Counted from the first letter of the stretch, positions 9,247-21,440 are shown. The stretch: 64,000 bases of DNA from Anaerolineae bacterium (GCA_025060615.1 JANXBS010000010.1:62001-126000); one strand, 5' to 3'. The notes: generated by a model not told the origin, from the sequence alone. Numbers and translations are program-made.

Positions 9247-10074
9247 TCACCCGCTACGCGCAAGGGAGCTAAACTCCGTCCCGCAGGGGCCCGCTGGGCC
9301 GTTATCCTCGCGGCGGACGATCTCCCCGCGTATCGTGTATAGCGGATTGTAGTAGTTGCCGATCCGGAGGCTCGACACGCCTACGTAATGGCAGATGAAA
9401 GACCGCCGCCAGCGATCCCTTGACCGGTTGGGAGGCGAGCCGTGAATCAAGCTCCCGTTGAAGAAGAGCACATCGCCAGCTTCCATGGGTACCGTGATAG
9501 GAGCTAGGCCCTCGGGGACATCCACCTCTTCCTTTGTGAAGTAGATGGCCGGATCCGCCTGGTGTGGACAGAGGATTCCCAGATGGTTGGTCTTGGGGAC
9601 GACTATCAGCCCTCCGTTCTCCTCATCTGCCGGTTCTAACGCGACCCAGGCAGCAATACACGTACCGGGCTCCACCCGCAGGTAGAAGTTATCCTGGTGC
9701 AAGGACTGCCCACGTGCGCCCGGCGGCTTGAAGTAGAACATGCTTTGCGCTGCCAGCGGCTCCTCACCGAACAACTCGGTCAGTATGCTGATGATCCTGG
9801 GATGCAGCATGTAGCGTTTTGCCGTCTCGTTCACGCGATGTGGGTGCATAATGCGCGGGTATTGCTTCAAGACGTCGCCGCCGGACTCCGCCGCCGAGAG
9901 CGGGTAGTAGTTGAGCTCTGGAATGGGCGCACTGGCATGCATTGCTGTCATCGTTTCTATCAGTTCCTGAACCTCACTCGGGCTCAGCAGGCCAGGGATA
10001 AGCAGATACCCCTCCCGCTCGAACTGCTCGCGCTCGCTAATTGAGAGCTCTCTAGTCAACACCTGCGTTGCCAT
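9247..10074 (-). CDS. Phytanoyl-CoA dioxygenase (PhyH) family protein
   Basis: 275-residue Fe(II)/2-oxoglutarate-dependent oxygenase of the PhyH family. The facial triad is visible as H126-x-D128 (SLHQDNF) and the distal His211 (LIHGSPPN), with Arg residues just behind it that would bind 2-oxoglutarate. The double-stranded beta-helix core is indicated by AAWVALEPADEENGGL and GDVLFFNGSLIHG. The ATG at 10074 has a GGAGGAAG ribosome site. It is divergent from an AraC-type regulator with only 114 bp between starts, so that regulator is the likely controller. Bacterial members hydroxylate diverse small molecules; the substrate cannot be told here. Confidence 0.9.
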   Translation of the reverse strand: MATQVLTRELSISEREQFEREGYLLIPGLLSPSEVQELIETMTAMHASAPIPELNYYPLSAAESGGDVLKQYPRIMHPHRVNETAKRYMLHPRIISILTELFGEEPLAAQSMFYFKPPGARGQSLHQDNFYLRVEPGTCIAAWVALEPADEENGGLIVVPKTNHLGILCPHQADPAIYFTKEEVDVPEGLAPITVPMEAGDVLFFNGSLIHGSPPNRSRDRWRRSFICHYVGVSSLRIGNYYNPLYTIRGEIVRREDNGPAGPCGTEFSSLARSG

Positions 10075-10188
10075 AGTCCTTCTTCCTCCGTTAGAGCCAA
10101 CAGGAGAGTTTATACTTTTCTGCTTAGATAGCCGAAGCGATTATATAGTGAGATTCGTTAGATGTGAATAGCAGGAATTGCTGAACAT

Positions 10189-11088
10189 ATGCACAATTAT
10201 GCTGTCGAGCAGGCACAGCCAGATCAGGACACGCCGTCTCCACCGCCGGGGATCCTCGTCTCCGGTCACTTCCGCGAGCCATTCGGCTACCATGTACGCC
10301 GACCCGCCGGCACACGCGATTGGCTGGTCACTTACACGTTGGCCGGTGAGGGGCGCTTCCGGTTAGGCGGCCTGACATATCCATGCGTGGCTGGCGACCT
10401 GATCATCCTGGCTCCCGGCGTGCCTCATGACTACGCTACCGCCCGTCCTGGAGAGATCTGGGAATTCTTCTGGGCGCACTTTCTACCGCGCCCACACTGG
10501 ATGCGCTGGCTGCGCCTGCCAGAACTTGCACCTGGGCTATACAGCCTTTCCATTGGGGATCAGATGACCCAGCGGCGGATTTGCCGGGCATTTGAGCGGC
10601 TGTTGCAGGATAACCAAGGCCTAGGAACGCTGCGAGAGGAGCTGGCGGCCAACGCGCTAGAGGAGATCATCCTCTTAGTTGCCCAGTACCATTTCAGAAT
10701 GGCCAGCCGTGCCTTGGACCCTCGTGTAGAGGCTGTGCTGCATCAGTTATCTCAACGGTTCAGCGAGCCGCTTACCGTGTCCAACCTGGCAAGCCTCGTC
10801 TCCCTCTCCCCCTCGCGCCTCTCCCATCTGTTCAAGGAGCAGGTAGGAGATTCGATTATGGAGATGCTGCGGAAGCTACGCCTGCGCCAAGCCGCACGTC
10901 TGCTCGAGTTCACCTCGCGGCAGGTGAGCGAGATCGCGCAGGATGTGGGCTTCCGTTCGCCTTTCTACTTTTCACGGCAATTCAAAGCCTACTACGGAAT
11001 GAGCCCTACGGCTTATCGAGGGCAAGTCCAACGGCGCAATCCCACTCCTACAGATCGAGCTCACGAGGCGGCTGAAGGGGAAGCTTAG
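10189..11088 (+). CDS. AraC family transcriptional regulator
   Basis: 299 residues. The N-terminal half is an AraC-type cupin ligand-binding domain (GRFRLGGLTYPCVAGDLII, then PHDYATA), the C-terminal 100 residues are the two helix-turn-helix units: LTVSNLASLVSLSPSRLSHLF and ISEIA-like QVSEIAQDVGFRSPFYFSRQFK, ending with the conserved YYGMSPTAYR. Divergent to the PhyH-type gene, a common arrangement in which the regulator activates the oxygenase gene in response to a small ligand. The ATG at 10189 has a weak AGGAATT site upstream. Confidence 0.92.
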   Translation: MHNYAVEQAQPDQDTPSPPPGILVSGHFREPFGYHVRRPAGTRDWLVTYTLAGEGRFRLGGLTYPCVAGDLIILAPGVPHDYATARPGEIWEFFWAHFLPRPHWMRWLRLPELAPGLYSLSIGDQMTQRRICRAFERLLQDNQGLGTLREELAANALEEIILLVAQYHFRMASRALDPRVEAVLHQLSQRFSEPLTVSNLASLVSLSPSRLSHLFKEQVGDSIMEMLRKLRLRQAARLLEFTSRQVSEIAQDVGFRSPFYFSRQFKAYYGMSPTAYRGQVQRRNPTPTDRAHEAAEGEA

Positions 11089-11177
11089 CAAGGGTCTGCG
11101 TGCCGCCACGGAGACGCTCGTTTGACGTCAGGGCCTTCAGCCACTCTGCGACCAGCAAGACGACCTGATTTGATGGA

Positions 11178-12170
11178 TCACGCCCACTCCAGGATGGAAT
11201 GCTCAAAGACCTTCTCAGGTACTGAGCGGAACAGAGGGCTCACCGACTCCCGGCCATGGATTCGGACGATCGCCTCGGCAAAGAGAGGTGCTACAGAGAC
11301 GATAGCGATCTTCGAGGAGCTGGAGATCCATGGGTTATCCACCGAATCCGTCCCCACCAACAGCTCGATGGGGCTTTCCTCGACCCGCTGGATTCCAGAG
11401 CTGTTAAGCAAGAGGTGAGACACACAAGCGAAGATCCGCTCCACCCCTCTCCGTTTCAATTCCCTGGCCATCTCCACCAGGGTGCCACCCGAGATGGTGA
11501 AATCGTCTACGATGAGGGCGTTTTTCCCCTTCACCTCGCCAATCAGCTCTAGGATCTCCGCCTGCTCGTCATGGGATTTGCGGATCTTATCGCCGATGGC
11601 CAAAGAGACGCCTAGGTACGAGGCGTAGTTTCTCGCCCGCTTGGCGAATCCCGCGTCGGGAGACACAACCACCAGGTTCTCTATCTCCAACCGCTTGATG
11701 TGCTCACACAAAACCGGGAACGCAAATAGATGATCTACTGGCTTTTTAAAAAACCCCTGGATCTGAGGGCTGTGCAGGTCCATGGTGACCACGCGATCAG
11801 CGCCGGCCTGTTCGATCGCGTCGGCGCACACCCGCGCTCGGATGGAGACGCGTGGCTCGTCTTTCTTATCCCCTTTGCCATAGCCGAAGTAGGGGATGAT
11901 CGCAGTGACAGAACCGGCGCTCGCCCGCTTGAAGGCGTCCATCCAGAACAAAATCTCCACGAATTCATCGTTAGGCCTCAACGCAATCGGCTGAACCAAG
12001 TAGACATCTTTGTCGCGCACCGTCTCACCAATGCGTACGAAGGTGTTGCCCTCGGAGAACGTGATCGTCTCGGCACACCCCAGCTCTACCCCGATGTACT
12101 GACAGATCTTCCGGGCAAACGCCATCCCAGTGCTCCCTGCGAACACTTTAATCTCGCCACTCGGTAGCAT
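11178..12170 (-). CDS. prs: Ribose-phosphate pyrophosphokinase (PRPP synthetase), divergent form
   Basis: 330-residue PRPP synthetase: ribose 5-phosphate plus ATP gives PRPP and AMP, feeding purine, pyrimidine, His and Trp synthesis. Diagnostic blocks are FSEGNTFVRIGETVRDKDV, FGYGKGDKKDEPRVSIRA, VTMDLHSPQIQGFF and VSPDAGFAKRA. The PRPP-binding loop reads VDDFTISGGT, whereas most family members have VDDxIDTGGT or VDDxIDTAGT, and the flexible loop lacks the usual RxDRKDRPREP wording. It is therefore a divergent member, still likely to be an authentic pyrophosphokinase because all catalytic segments are present. A GGAGGAGG ribosome site precedes the ATG. It lies 15 bp behind the DUF4129 gene and is probably read from the same transcript. 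Confidence 0.9.
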   Translation of the reverse strand: MLPSGEIKVFAGSTGMAFARKICQYIGVELGCAETITFSEGNTFVRIGETVRDKDVYLVQPIALRPNDEFVEILFWMDAFKRASAGSVTAIIPYFGYGKGDKKDEPRVSIRARVCADAIEQAGADRVVTMDLHSPQIQGFFKKPVDHLFAFPVLCEHIKRLEIENLVVVSPDAGFAKRARNYASYLGVSLAIGDKIRKSHDEQAEILELIGEVKGKNALIVDDFTISGGTLVEMARELKRRGVERIFACVSHLLLNSSGIQRVEESPIELLVGTDSVDNPWISSSSKIAIVSVAPLFAEAIVRIHGRESVSPLFRSVPEKVFEHSILEWA

Positions 12171-12185
12171 GCGGCCTCCTCCGTG

Positions 12186-13706
12186 CTAGGTATGATTTAG
12201 AAGACGATCTGTGGGCGCTCCTCCCCCTGTCCAACAGGCCTGGATCTGATCCCAAGCCTGTTGGACATGATCAACTTGATCCGATGTGGGCAGCGTTGCG
12301 TCATAGCGAGCTTGCACGTATCCATCAGTGAGAGCTCTCAACGCTTCCCTGGCCTGCGGAAGCATCTGTTCCAGTGCCTGTTGATATTCCAATGGGGTCT
12401 GCTCGCGTCGTCGGGGATAACCATGCTTCCCGGCTACTGCGAGCAACGCCTGATAGACTGCCCGAATCATACGCCGGGTAGGAGGCTCACCCTCTAAGGG
12501 GAGAAACTTGTGCATCCGAACAGAAGCAAAGCGACGCAACCAATGCAACCAGCGGCGCCACAAAGCAGCCACCTGGCTGTGAAGTAAACCTACAGACAGG
12601 ATAAGCTCTCGCGTTTCCTCAACCGCTTCTTCGGCCTCAAACCAGCGGCCGCGCAGACCTAGAGCGAGGATCAGCACGATGAGGGCGATGATGCTAATCA
12701 ACCCGAGCCAGCGGGCGCTTTCAGGCAGGGCAATGGCACCCCTAAACCACGCTTCCAAGGCCTGTTCTGCTTCTGTCATCCGCGGCAGCCGCAACGGTAT
12801 TAACAGACCGAACAACGCCCAAAGCTGTTGAGCTAGGGAGGCCAGCGCGGCGGCGAGAGGATAAAGAATCAGAAACAGGAGAGAGCTCAGGGAAAACAAG
12901 AGCACATAGATCAGCCGGGCGATGAGCGCTAGGGCGCCCCCTAGCCATTCCAACACACGAGCTACGTCCTCTGGGGCAAGCAGAGCCGCTACAGCCCATC
13001 CCAAACCCAGTAACGTTCCAATCACGGAAAGGGCGCTTACTAGCCAATAGCGATTCGCCCGGATTGATGTAGGCAGCGAGGCCTTGCCTCTTTGAGCGAC
13101 CTTTAGGCTGGAAAGGGCCAGAGCAATCATGCCTGCGGTGAAGAAGAGCACCACTACCCCGTACGCCCATTTGGGCAAGCCAACTGGGCTGACGACAGTC
13201 ACCAGGGTGAACAACGTCAGCGCCACAAAACCCCGAGCAAACGCGCCCCATACATCCTCGTGTTCCAAACGGCTGCTTCCATCTGTCACCCCGCGTGTCC
13301 AGAGATAAATGACCGCCAGGAGCGCGAGGAACGGCGGAGGGACGACCACATCCCAGTGGGTAAGTTGAAGGCTCAGCGCACTTACCCAATGAACATCCCA
13401 CAAGTCATAGCGCTGGCGATAGAATTGCCACCAAAGCACCAACGCCGCAGCCAATAGCCCGCTACCAGCTACTGCCAGGCGCGCGCCGACCAGGCTTCGG
13501 ATCAGTACGGTAGCACAACGCGTCACCGCCACGCCGCCCAATGAGAGTCCAATGATGAGGGGGACCGAAAGTAAAGCTGTCTGAAAGGTGGGCGACAGCC
13601 AACGGCGCGCCAACTCCAGCCAGGGCCATAGCCAGCATGTACGGAGGATGGCCAAGGCTATTGGCAACGCGGCTTCACTGAGCCAATTCCAGCGAATCGA
13701 GCTCAT
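12186..13706 (-). CDS. Polytopic membrane protein with C-terminal DUF4129 domain
   Basis: 506 residues. Nine or more hydrophobic segments fill the first 350 residues, including a long run of Leu-rich helices around residues 230-300. The soluble C-terminus (about 400-490) looks like DUF4129, with RRMIRAVYQALLAVAGKHG, an RREQTPLEY motif and a DGYVQARYDA motif. DUF4129 proteins are often encoded with transglutaminase-like, DUF58 and MoxR genes and are thought to work in cell-envelope or protein maturation processes; those partners are not seen here. Its ATG overlaps the stop of the upstream gene (ATGA), so the two are coupled. Confidence 0.85.
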   Translation of the reverse strand: MSSIRWNWLSEAALPIALAILRTCWLWPWLELARRWLSPTFQTALLSVPLIIGLSLGGVAVTRCATVLIRSLVGARLAVAGSGLLAAALVLWWQFYRQRYDLWDVHWVSALSLQLTHWDVVVPPPFLALLAVIYLWTRGVTDGSSRLEHEDVWGAFARGFVALTLFTLVTVVSPVGLPKWAYGVVVLFFTAGMIALALSSLKVAQRGKASLPTSIRANRYWLVSALSVIGTLLGLGWAVAALLAPEDVARVLEWLGGALALIARLIYVLLFSLSSLLFLILYPLAAALASLAQQLWALFGLLIPLRLPRMTEAEQALEAWFRGAIALPESARWLGLISIIALIVLILALGLRGRWFEAEEAVEETRELILSVGLLHSQVAALWRRWLHWLRRFASVRMHKFLPLEGEPPTRRMIRAVYQALLAVAGKHGYPRRREQTPLEYQQALEQMLPQAREALRALTDGYVQARYDATLPTSDQVDHVQQAWDQIQACWTGGGAPTDRLLNHT

Positions 13707-14320
13707 AAGGCCCTATAAACGATTTCACTCTTAAGCCTTAGAAAGCGCTGGGGCGAATTGTTGCGACTGACAATGGCCCGGAAGAAATCCTCGATGCGGA
13801 AACTGCCAATTTCAGCCACATGCAGGCCGCACGGCCTTACCTGTGGGCTGTAATCAAGGGCTTTCAGTTGGACCCATGATGCCCTCACCTGAGGGCTTTT
13901 AGTGAAGAGCACACGTGGCCAGCGATAGACAATGGCGTCGCTCTGAGCTAGTAAAGCAGGACAGAGGACAGCCCAACGTTGTGCCCAGACATCAGCCATG
14001 ATCCTAATGAAGCTGTCCGACAAGACGCGCAGCGAGGAAGAACGCCCTCGATTGTTCCAGCCAGCACGGGAGAGATGGCCTTTCAGCCTCTGATACCCCA
14101 AGGCGCACAAAAGCCTTTCGACAGCCGACGCCAGCGTGCTGAACAGGTGGGGACGCGACTGAGGCTCACCGGGTAGACGGCTCTGCAACGCCTGTAGAGA
14201 GGGAACCTCTGTGGTCTCCGCCCCAAACAAGACCTCTTCCAGCTCGGAAGGAACTACAAGGGGAGACCAATAGCTACGCAAAATCCACACAAGCGACTCC
14301 AGAAGCAGCGCTTTGATCAA
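13703..14320 (-). CDS. Protein of unknown function coupled to the DUF4129 gene
   Basis: 205 residues, not recognised. The start is a TTG at 14320 with no ATG or GTG alternative near it. The first 20 residues are hydrophobic (LLLESLVWILRSYWSPLVV) and could be a membrane anchor; the rest is soluble, basic and rich in Arg, Ser and Leu, with a C-terminal RIEDFFRAIVSRN block. Overlap of its TGA with the ATG of the next gene supports real translation. Because DUF4129 genes often follow a DUF58 gene, it might be a very diverged or shortened DUF58-like protein, but no VWA motif is visible, so no function is assigned. Confidence 0.6.
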   Translation of the reverse strand: MIKALLLESLVWILRSYWSPLVVPSELEEVLFGAETTEVPSLQALQSRLPGEPQSRPHLFSTLASAVERLLCALGYQRLKGHLSRAGWNNRGRSSSLRVLSDSFIRIMADVWAQRWAVLCPALLAQSDAIVYRWPRVLFTKSPQVRASWVQLKALDYSPQVRPCGLHVAEIGSFRIEDFFRAIVSRNNSPQRFLRLKSEIVYRAL

Positions 14321-14459
14321 CCCGAATTATACATAAGGAGCAAAGTTTGTCCAAGCAAGAGATTGGTTATCGCCCTGTCAGCCATGTTAAAATAGGGCCG
14401 CCAGTCTGCTCACTAAGCTTTTCTGGGACGAATCATTTTCTGCTGGAGGCAAGCATTTC

Positions 14460-15122
14460 ATGGGGGCACCTATAGCAGCCTTTTTCGACCTCGATCACAC
14501 AATCCTCACTGCCTCATCTGGGCGACTATTCGTTCGTTATCTGCGACAGATACGTGCCATCTCGCGCCGCAAGGAGGCAGCTATTTGGGCCTGGAGCGGG
14601 CTGTATTTGCTCAGGTTAATGGACTACCCACGCCTGCTCGCCCGCTTGACCGTGGACGTCGCCGGCCAAAGTGAAGCAGCCATGTGGAGGACGTGCTGGC
14701 GCTGGTTCGATGAGATGTTAGTGAAATACATCAGCGAGGACGCCAAGCGGGCGATCATCCGGCACCGAGCGGCAGGACACCTGGTGGCTATCGTGACCGG
14801 ATCCACCCTTTATGCGGCCGGACCTGTCGCTGCTTACCTGGGGTTGGGAGATCACGTCCTAGCCACGCGTCTGGAGGTACAAGACGGTCATTTCACGGGC
14901 CGGCTGATAGAGCCGGCCTGCTATGGGAAGGGTAAGGTCTACTGGGCTGAACGATATGCAGCTGCGCGCGGCATAGATCTCTCGCAAAGTTACTTCTACA
15001 CCGACAGCGTTAGCGACCTACCTCTGCTCGAGCGGGTAGGACATCCAGTGGCGGTTAACCCTGATTGGCAGTTACGCCATATCGCCCGAACACGCGGCTG
15101 GCCTATCATTGCGTTCCGCTAG
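14460..15122 (+). CDS. HAD superfamily phosphatase, SerB-like subfamily IB
   Basis: 220-residue cytoplasmic hydrolase. Motif I is FFDLDHTIL with nucleophile D10 and acid/base D12; motif II is IVTGST (T113/S115); motif III is the Lys in YGKGK (157-159); motif IV is TDSVSDLPLL with D182 and D186. The helical cap between motif I and II and the phrase FYTDSVSDLPLLE are those of HAD-IB hydrolases related to phosphoserine phosphatase, but this group also includes enzymes acting on lipid or sugar phosphates, so the substrate is open. It is transcribed divergently from the 13703-14320 gene and convergently to mreB. Confidence 0.88.
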   Translation: MGAPIAAFFDLDHTILTASSGRLFVRYLRQIRAISRRKEAAIWAWSGLYLLRLMDYPRLLARLTVDVAGQSEAAMWRTCWRWFDEMLVKYISEDAKRAIIRHRAAGHLVAIVTGSTLYAAGPVAAYLGLGDHVLATRLEVQDGHFTGRLIEPACYGKGKVYWAERYAAARGIDLSQSYFYTDSVSDLPLLERVGHPVAVNPDWQLRHIARTRGWPIIAFR

Positions 15123-15187
15123 AAGAAATGGATTATCGAAAACAGCACATCGGTCTAAGTCTTCGACCTGATTGTGCTGACGGCGCT

Positions 15188-16192
15188 TTATACCTGTGGC
15201 AGGCTACGTCGCATCAGGTCATAGTTCTCGAGCGCCTTCCCTGCGCCCAACGCCACACAGGCAATGGGGTTCTCAGCCACGTAGCAAGGCACGCCTGTCT
15301 CTTGGGTGAGCAACTGATCCAGATACCGCAACAGCGCGCTGCCGCCGGTCAGCACCATGCCACGGTCAATAATGTCGGCTGCCAGCTCGGGTGGAGCCTT
15401 TTCCAATGTGGCCCGGACTGTGCTCACGATGGCGTTGAGCGGCTCGGCAATGGCTTCGGTCACCTCGCCGGCTGTGATCATGATGGTCTTCGGCAGCCCA
15501 GACACCTGATCGCGCCCCTTGACCTCCATCGAGATGTCTGGGTCAATCGGCAGGGCGCTGCCGATCTTGATTTTGACCTCCTCGGCGGTCTGCTCACCGA
15601 TCATCAAGTTGTACTTTTTGCGGATATAGGCCTGGATGGCCTCGTCAATGCGGTTGCCTCCTACGCGCACGGCGCTCCATACCACGATGTCGTACATGGA
15701 GACGATCGCTGCCTCAGTAGTGCCCCCACCGACGTCCACTACCATATTACCGGTAGGCGTGCCGATGGGAAGGCCAGCCCCTAGCGCCGCCGCTAACGGC
15801 TCAGGGATCAGGTATGCCTCGCGAGCGCCCGCTTCGAGCGCAGCATCCCGTACTGCCCTGGCCTCTACGCTCGTGACCCCTTTGGGTGTGCTGATCATCA
15901 CGCGCGGCTTGAACAGCGGGTTACGGCCGCACACCTTGCGGATGAAATATCGCAGCATGGCCTCAGTGACCACATAGTCGGCTACGACGCCATCCCGCAG
16001 GGGGCGCGCCACCTCGATGGATTCCGGCGCGCGCCCCAGCATATCGCGGGCCTCCTGGCCTACGGCCACGATCTTGTTATCGCGCGTTGAGATCGCGACC
16101 ACAGATGGCTCCTGCATGACAATGCCACGTCCCTGGACATACACTAGCACACTGACCGTTCCTAGGTCAATGCCGATCAGCTTTTCAAACAT
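15188..16192 (-). CDS. mreB: Rod shape-determining protein MreB
   Basis: Actin-like ATPase that polymerises under the membrane and guides lateral cell-wall synthesis. Phosphate loop 1 [13 protein letters not shown], loop 2 [13 protein letters not shown] and the adenosine motif [11 protein letters not shown] are present, as is [20 protein letters not shown]. The frame extends upstream to 16210, but the ATG at 16192 has an AAGGAGG site 3-4 bp upstream that lies inside that extension, so 16192 is the start (334 residues). mreC and mreD are not next to it. It lies downstream of the ATP synthase operon on the same strand, but a strong hairpin separates them. Confidence 0.95.
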   Translation of the reverse strand: MFEKLIGIDLGTVSVLVYVQGRGIVMQEPSVVAISTRDNKIVAVGQEARDMLGRAPESIEVARPLRDGVVADYVVTEAMLRYFIRKVCGRNPLFKPRVMISTPKGVTSVEARAVRDAALEAGAREAYLIPEPLAAALGAGLPIGTPTGNMVVDVGGGTTEAAIVSMYDIVVWSAVRVGGNRIDEAIQAYIRKKYNLMIGEQTAEEVKIKIGSALPIDPDISMEVKGRDQVSGLPKTIMITAGEVTEAIAEPLNAIVSTVRATLEKAPPELAADIIDRGMVLTGGSALLRYLDQLLTQETGVPCYVAENPIACVALGAGKALENYDLMRRSLPQV

Positions 16193-16214
16193 ACGCCTCC
16201 TTAATAACACAAGA

Positions 16215-16250
16215 ACGGGGCTGAAAAAACGATCGCCTTTTCAGCCCCGT
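16215..16250 (-). terminator. Hairpin terminator behind the ATP synthase operon
   Basis: Perfect 13 bp inverted repeat, arms 16215-16227 (ACGGGGCTGAAAA) and 16238-16250, loop of 10 nt. On the minus strand it follows atpC by about 90 bp and is followed by TTCTTGTGTTATT, a moderate U-rich tail. It would stop the ATP synthase transcript before mreB, although some read-through is possible because the tail is weak. Confidence 0.75.
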
Positions 16251-16336
16251 GTCTCCCCTTAGTTAAGCCAAAGGGACACCTCGGTTTCCGTTTCCCATCC
16301 CTCCTCACACCCCATGGAGGAGTTCAAGGGCGGATA

Positions 16337-16786
16337 TCACTCGCCTTGGGAGGGGCCGGAGGGCCGGCCTCGGCGTTGGCGAGCCCTCTCGACTACACGC
16401 AGGCGCACCAACGAGCGCCGCAATGCTGCCTCTGCCCGTGCGAAATCCACATCTTCACGTTGGCGCTGACGCAGGCGCTCCTCGGCCCGTCGGCGAGCGG
16501 CCAAGGCGCGCTCCTCGTCTATCTCTTCAGCGCGCTCGGCGGTATCGGCCAGGATCGTCACACGATCGCCGAGGACTTCCATGAAACCACCGCCGATGGC
16601 CATCAGGACGTCCTCTTCGCCCTCTTTACGGATCACAAGCTGCCCATACGTCAGCGCTGTCATCAACGGGGCGTGGTGAGGCAGAATGCCCAACTCACCC
16701 TCGACACCCGGCGCGATCACCATATTGACGTCGTCCGAGTAGACCACGCGCTCAGGAGTGACAACCTCACAACGTATCGTGGCCAT
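16337..16786 (-). CDS. atpC: F-type ATP synthase epsilon subunit
   Basis: 149 residues. N-terminal beta-sandwich with the family pattern RCEVVTPERVVYSDDV, then GELGILPHHAPLMTAL, and a C-terminal helical hairpin from about residue 90 (EEIDEERALAARRRAEERL). The epsilon subunit sits on the central stalk and can inhibit ATP hydrolysis. The C-terminus runs on about 15 residues past the usual end as a basic, Arg-rich tail. ATG at 16786, 12 bp after the atpD stop. Confidence 0.97.
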   Translation of the reverse strand: MATIRCEVVTPERVVYSDDVNMVIAPGVEGELGILPHHAPLMTALTYGQLVIRKEGEEDVLMAIGGGFMEVLGDRVTILADTAERAEEIDEERALAARRRAEERLRQRQREDVDFARAEAALRRSLVRLRVVERARQRRGRPSGPSQGE

Positions 16787-16798
16787 GGTTCCCCTCGC

Positions 16799-19149
<2,351 letters not shown>

Positions 19150-19285
19150 GCTTTCCTCCTACGCTTATTCAGCTCGTCTGTTGAAACAGGCGAACACCTT
19201 TACAAAATTGCTGAAGGGACCTTACCAACTATTTTTGCTCGCGTATGCGCTTACAGCGCCTCAACCCTAAGACCAAGCGCGCGTT

Positions 19286-20812
19286 TTACGGCTTGTATTC
19301 TGCCTTGAATTCCTCGATCGCAGCCCGCAACAGGGTGATGGTCTCATCTGTCAGCTTCTTGTCGCGCATGATCGCCTGACCGATCTCCGGATGACGGCTA
19401 TCCATGAACCGGTGGAACTCATCCTCCCAGGCCCGAACCTTTTCGATGGGAACATCATCTAGATAGTTGTTGACGGCGGCGAACAGGATCATCACCTGAT
19501 GGTCCAGCGACATAGGCTGGTACTGCGGTTGTTTGAGGATCTCGTTCAAGCGCTGACCTCTCTCAAGCTGGCGCCGCGTGGCGGGATCCAGATCCGAGCC
19601 GAATTGGGCGAAGGCGGCCAGCTCCCGGAACTGGGCCAGCTCCAGCTTTAACCGCCCAGCCACCTGTTTCATCGCCCGCGTCTGCGCATCGCCGCCCACG
19701 CGAGAGACGGAGATGCCGACGTTTAAGGCCGGCCGCTGGCCGGCGTAGAAGAGGTCAGACTCCAGATAGATCTGGCCATCGGTAATGGAAATGACGTTGG
19801 TCGGGATGTACGCCGACACGTCGCCCGCCTGTGTCTCGATAATGGGGAGTGCGGTCAGCGAGCCGCCGCCATACTTGGGATGCATCCGAGCTGCCCGCTC
19901 CAGAAGGCGAGAGTGAAGGTAGAAAATGTCACCGGGATACGCCTCGCGGCCCGGCGGCCGGCGCAGCAACAGCGAGATCTGACGATAAGCCCAAGCATGC
20001 TTGGTTAGGTCATCGTAGACGACCAGGGCATCCTGTCCCTTTTCCATAAAATACTCGCCGATGGCACAGCCGGCATATGGTGCAATGTACTGGAGCGCGG
20101 CCGGTTCTGAGGCTGAGGCGACGACCACCACTGTATAATCCATTGCGCCAAACCGCTCTAAAGTGGCAACAACCTGTGCTACGGCAGCCCGCTTCTGGCC
20201 GATCGCTACATAGATGCAGATCAGGTCTTTGTCCTTCTGGTTGATGATGGTGTCAATGGCGATAGCCGTCTTGCCCGTCTGCCGATCACCGATGATCAGC
20301 TCGCGCTGCCCGCGGCCGATGGGGATCATCGCATCAATCGCCTTGATGCCCGTTTGTACCGGTGTGTCGACGTTGGCTCGATAGACCACGCCAGGGGCGA
20401 TCCGCTCGATGGGGCGGTATTCCTTAACGTCAATGGGGCCTTTGCCATCTATAGGCTCCCCTAGCGCGTTGACCACGCGGCCCAGCATCGCCTCGCCCAC
20501 CGGCACTGAGGCGATGCGTCCTGTCGTGCGCACTTCGTCACCTTCTTCGATATCAGAGTAATCGCCCATGACGACGACGCCGACCTGGTCCATCTCCAGG
20601 TTGAGCGCCATGCCCATGACACTATGCGGACGGCGAGCCGTCGGCACGAACTCCACCAGCTCACTGGCCATCACGCCGGCCAGCCCCGACACACGGGCAA
20701 TGCCGTCTCCCACCTCCAATACATATCCGACATCTACCGTCTCGATAGGAGGCTGGAACGCCTCGATTTGCCGTCTCAGCTGTTGCGTGAAATCCTCTAA
20801 CCGAACCGCCAT
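19286..20812 (-). CDS. atpA: F-type ATP synthase alpha subunit
   Basis: Regulatory nucleotide-binding subunit of F1, 508 residues from the chosen ATG. Walker A is GDRQTGKT. Other signatures are [17 protein letters not shown] and the alpha/beta signature [14 protein letters not shown]. The longest frame would begin at 20851, but the ATG at 20812 has a GGAGGA site 4-5 bp upstream and gives the standard MAVRLEDF start, so the extra 13 codons are rejected. Confidence 0.97.
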   Translation of the reverse strand: MAVRLEDFTQQLRRQIEAFQPPIETVDVGYVLEVGDGIARVSGLAGVMASELVEFVPTARRPHSVMGMALNLEMDQVGVVVMGDYSDIEEGDEVRTTGRIASVPVGEAMLGRVVNALGEPIDGKGPIDVKEYRPIERIAPGVVYRANVDTPVQTGIKAIDAMIPIGRGQRELIIGDRQTGKTAIAIDTIINQKDKDLICIYVAIGQKRAAVAQVVATLERFGAMDYTVVVVASASEPAALQYIAPYAGCAIGEYFMEKGQDALVVYDDLTKHAWAYRQISLLLRRPPGREAYPGDIFYLHSRLLERAARMHPKYGGGSLTALPIIETQAGDVSAYIPTNVISITDGQIYLESDLFYAGQRPALNVGISVSRVGGDAQTRAMKQVAGRLKLELAQFRELAAFAQFGSDLDPATRRQLERGQRLNEILKQPQYQPMSLDHQVMILFAAVNNYLDDVPIEKVRAWEDEFHRFMDSRHPEIGQAIMRDKKLTDETITLLRAAIEEFKAEYKP

Positions 20813-20900
20813 CTGTCCTCCTCTGCCTAGCCCGTCAGCCCATTGGCCCATCTAGGGCATGCGGCTCTCCTCGCGCGCAGCAAGCACGGGGGATCGCCGA

Positions 20901-21440
20901 TTATGATGCGCTGCGCAACTGCGCGCGCATGGCAGCCAGCTTGCCTGCCAGGCTGCCATCTATCACCTCATCTCCCACTTTGACGATTAAGCCCCCCAGG
21001 ATTTGGGGATCCACCCGAAAGTCGAACTCGAGATCGCCGCCGAAGCGCTTGATCAAGCGCTCCCGCACCTGCTGTTTTTCCTCCTCGGTCAGCGGCACCG
21101 CGCTAGTGACGCGGGCGACGCGCACTTCCGGCCCCCGTCGGATCATGCGTTCCAGATCAAGGACGATCTCATCCAGCAGGTGCAGGTGATGTTCTCGCAG
21201 GAGCACGTAGAGGAAATTACGGACGCTCGGGTTTACCGTATCAGGCAGGATTGAATCCAAGGCCTGCTGGCGCTCTGCAAAAGAGGAATCGGAATTGAGC
21301 CGAGCGCGCACATCCGGATGGAGCGCTAGTTCACGCCGGACCGCGCTGAGCTGTTCCACCCACATCTCCAAAGCGGAGTGGTAGAGCGCCTGCGCGTATC
21401 GCTGGGAAAGCCCTGTCATCTCAGCCGAGATGCTGGTCAC
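20901..21440 (-). CDS. atpH: F-type ATP synthase delta subunit
   Basis: 179-residue peripheral-stalk protein linking subunit b to the top of F1 (OSCP homologue). The N-terminal helical domain starts at LSQRYAQALY and the C-terminal part has TSAVPLTEEEKQQVRERL and DPQILGGLIVKVGDEVIDGS, a typical family end. Start is a GTG at 21440 overlapping the atpF stop (GTGA), with a GAGGTGG site upstream. An ATG seven codons later (21419) is a less likely alternative. Confidence 0.95.
   Translation of the reverse strand: MTSISAEMTGLSQRYAQALYHSALEMWVEQLSAVRRELALHPDVRARLNSDSSFAERQQALDSILPDTVNPSVRNFLYVLLREHHLHLLDEIVLDLERMIRRGPEVRVARVTSAVPLTEEEKQQVRERLIKRFGGDLEFDFRVDPQILGGLIVKVGDEVIDGSLAGKLAAMRAQLRSAS

Noticed and set aside
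20813-20851. Longer N-terminus for the ATP synthase alpha subunit
   Set aside because: The added residues contain the ribosome-binding site of the proper ATG at 20812.
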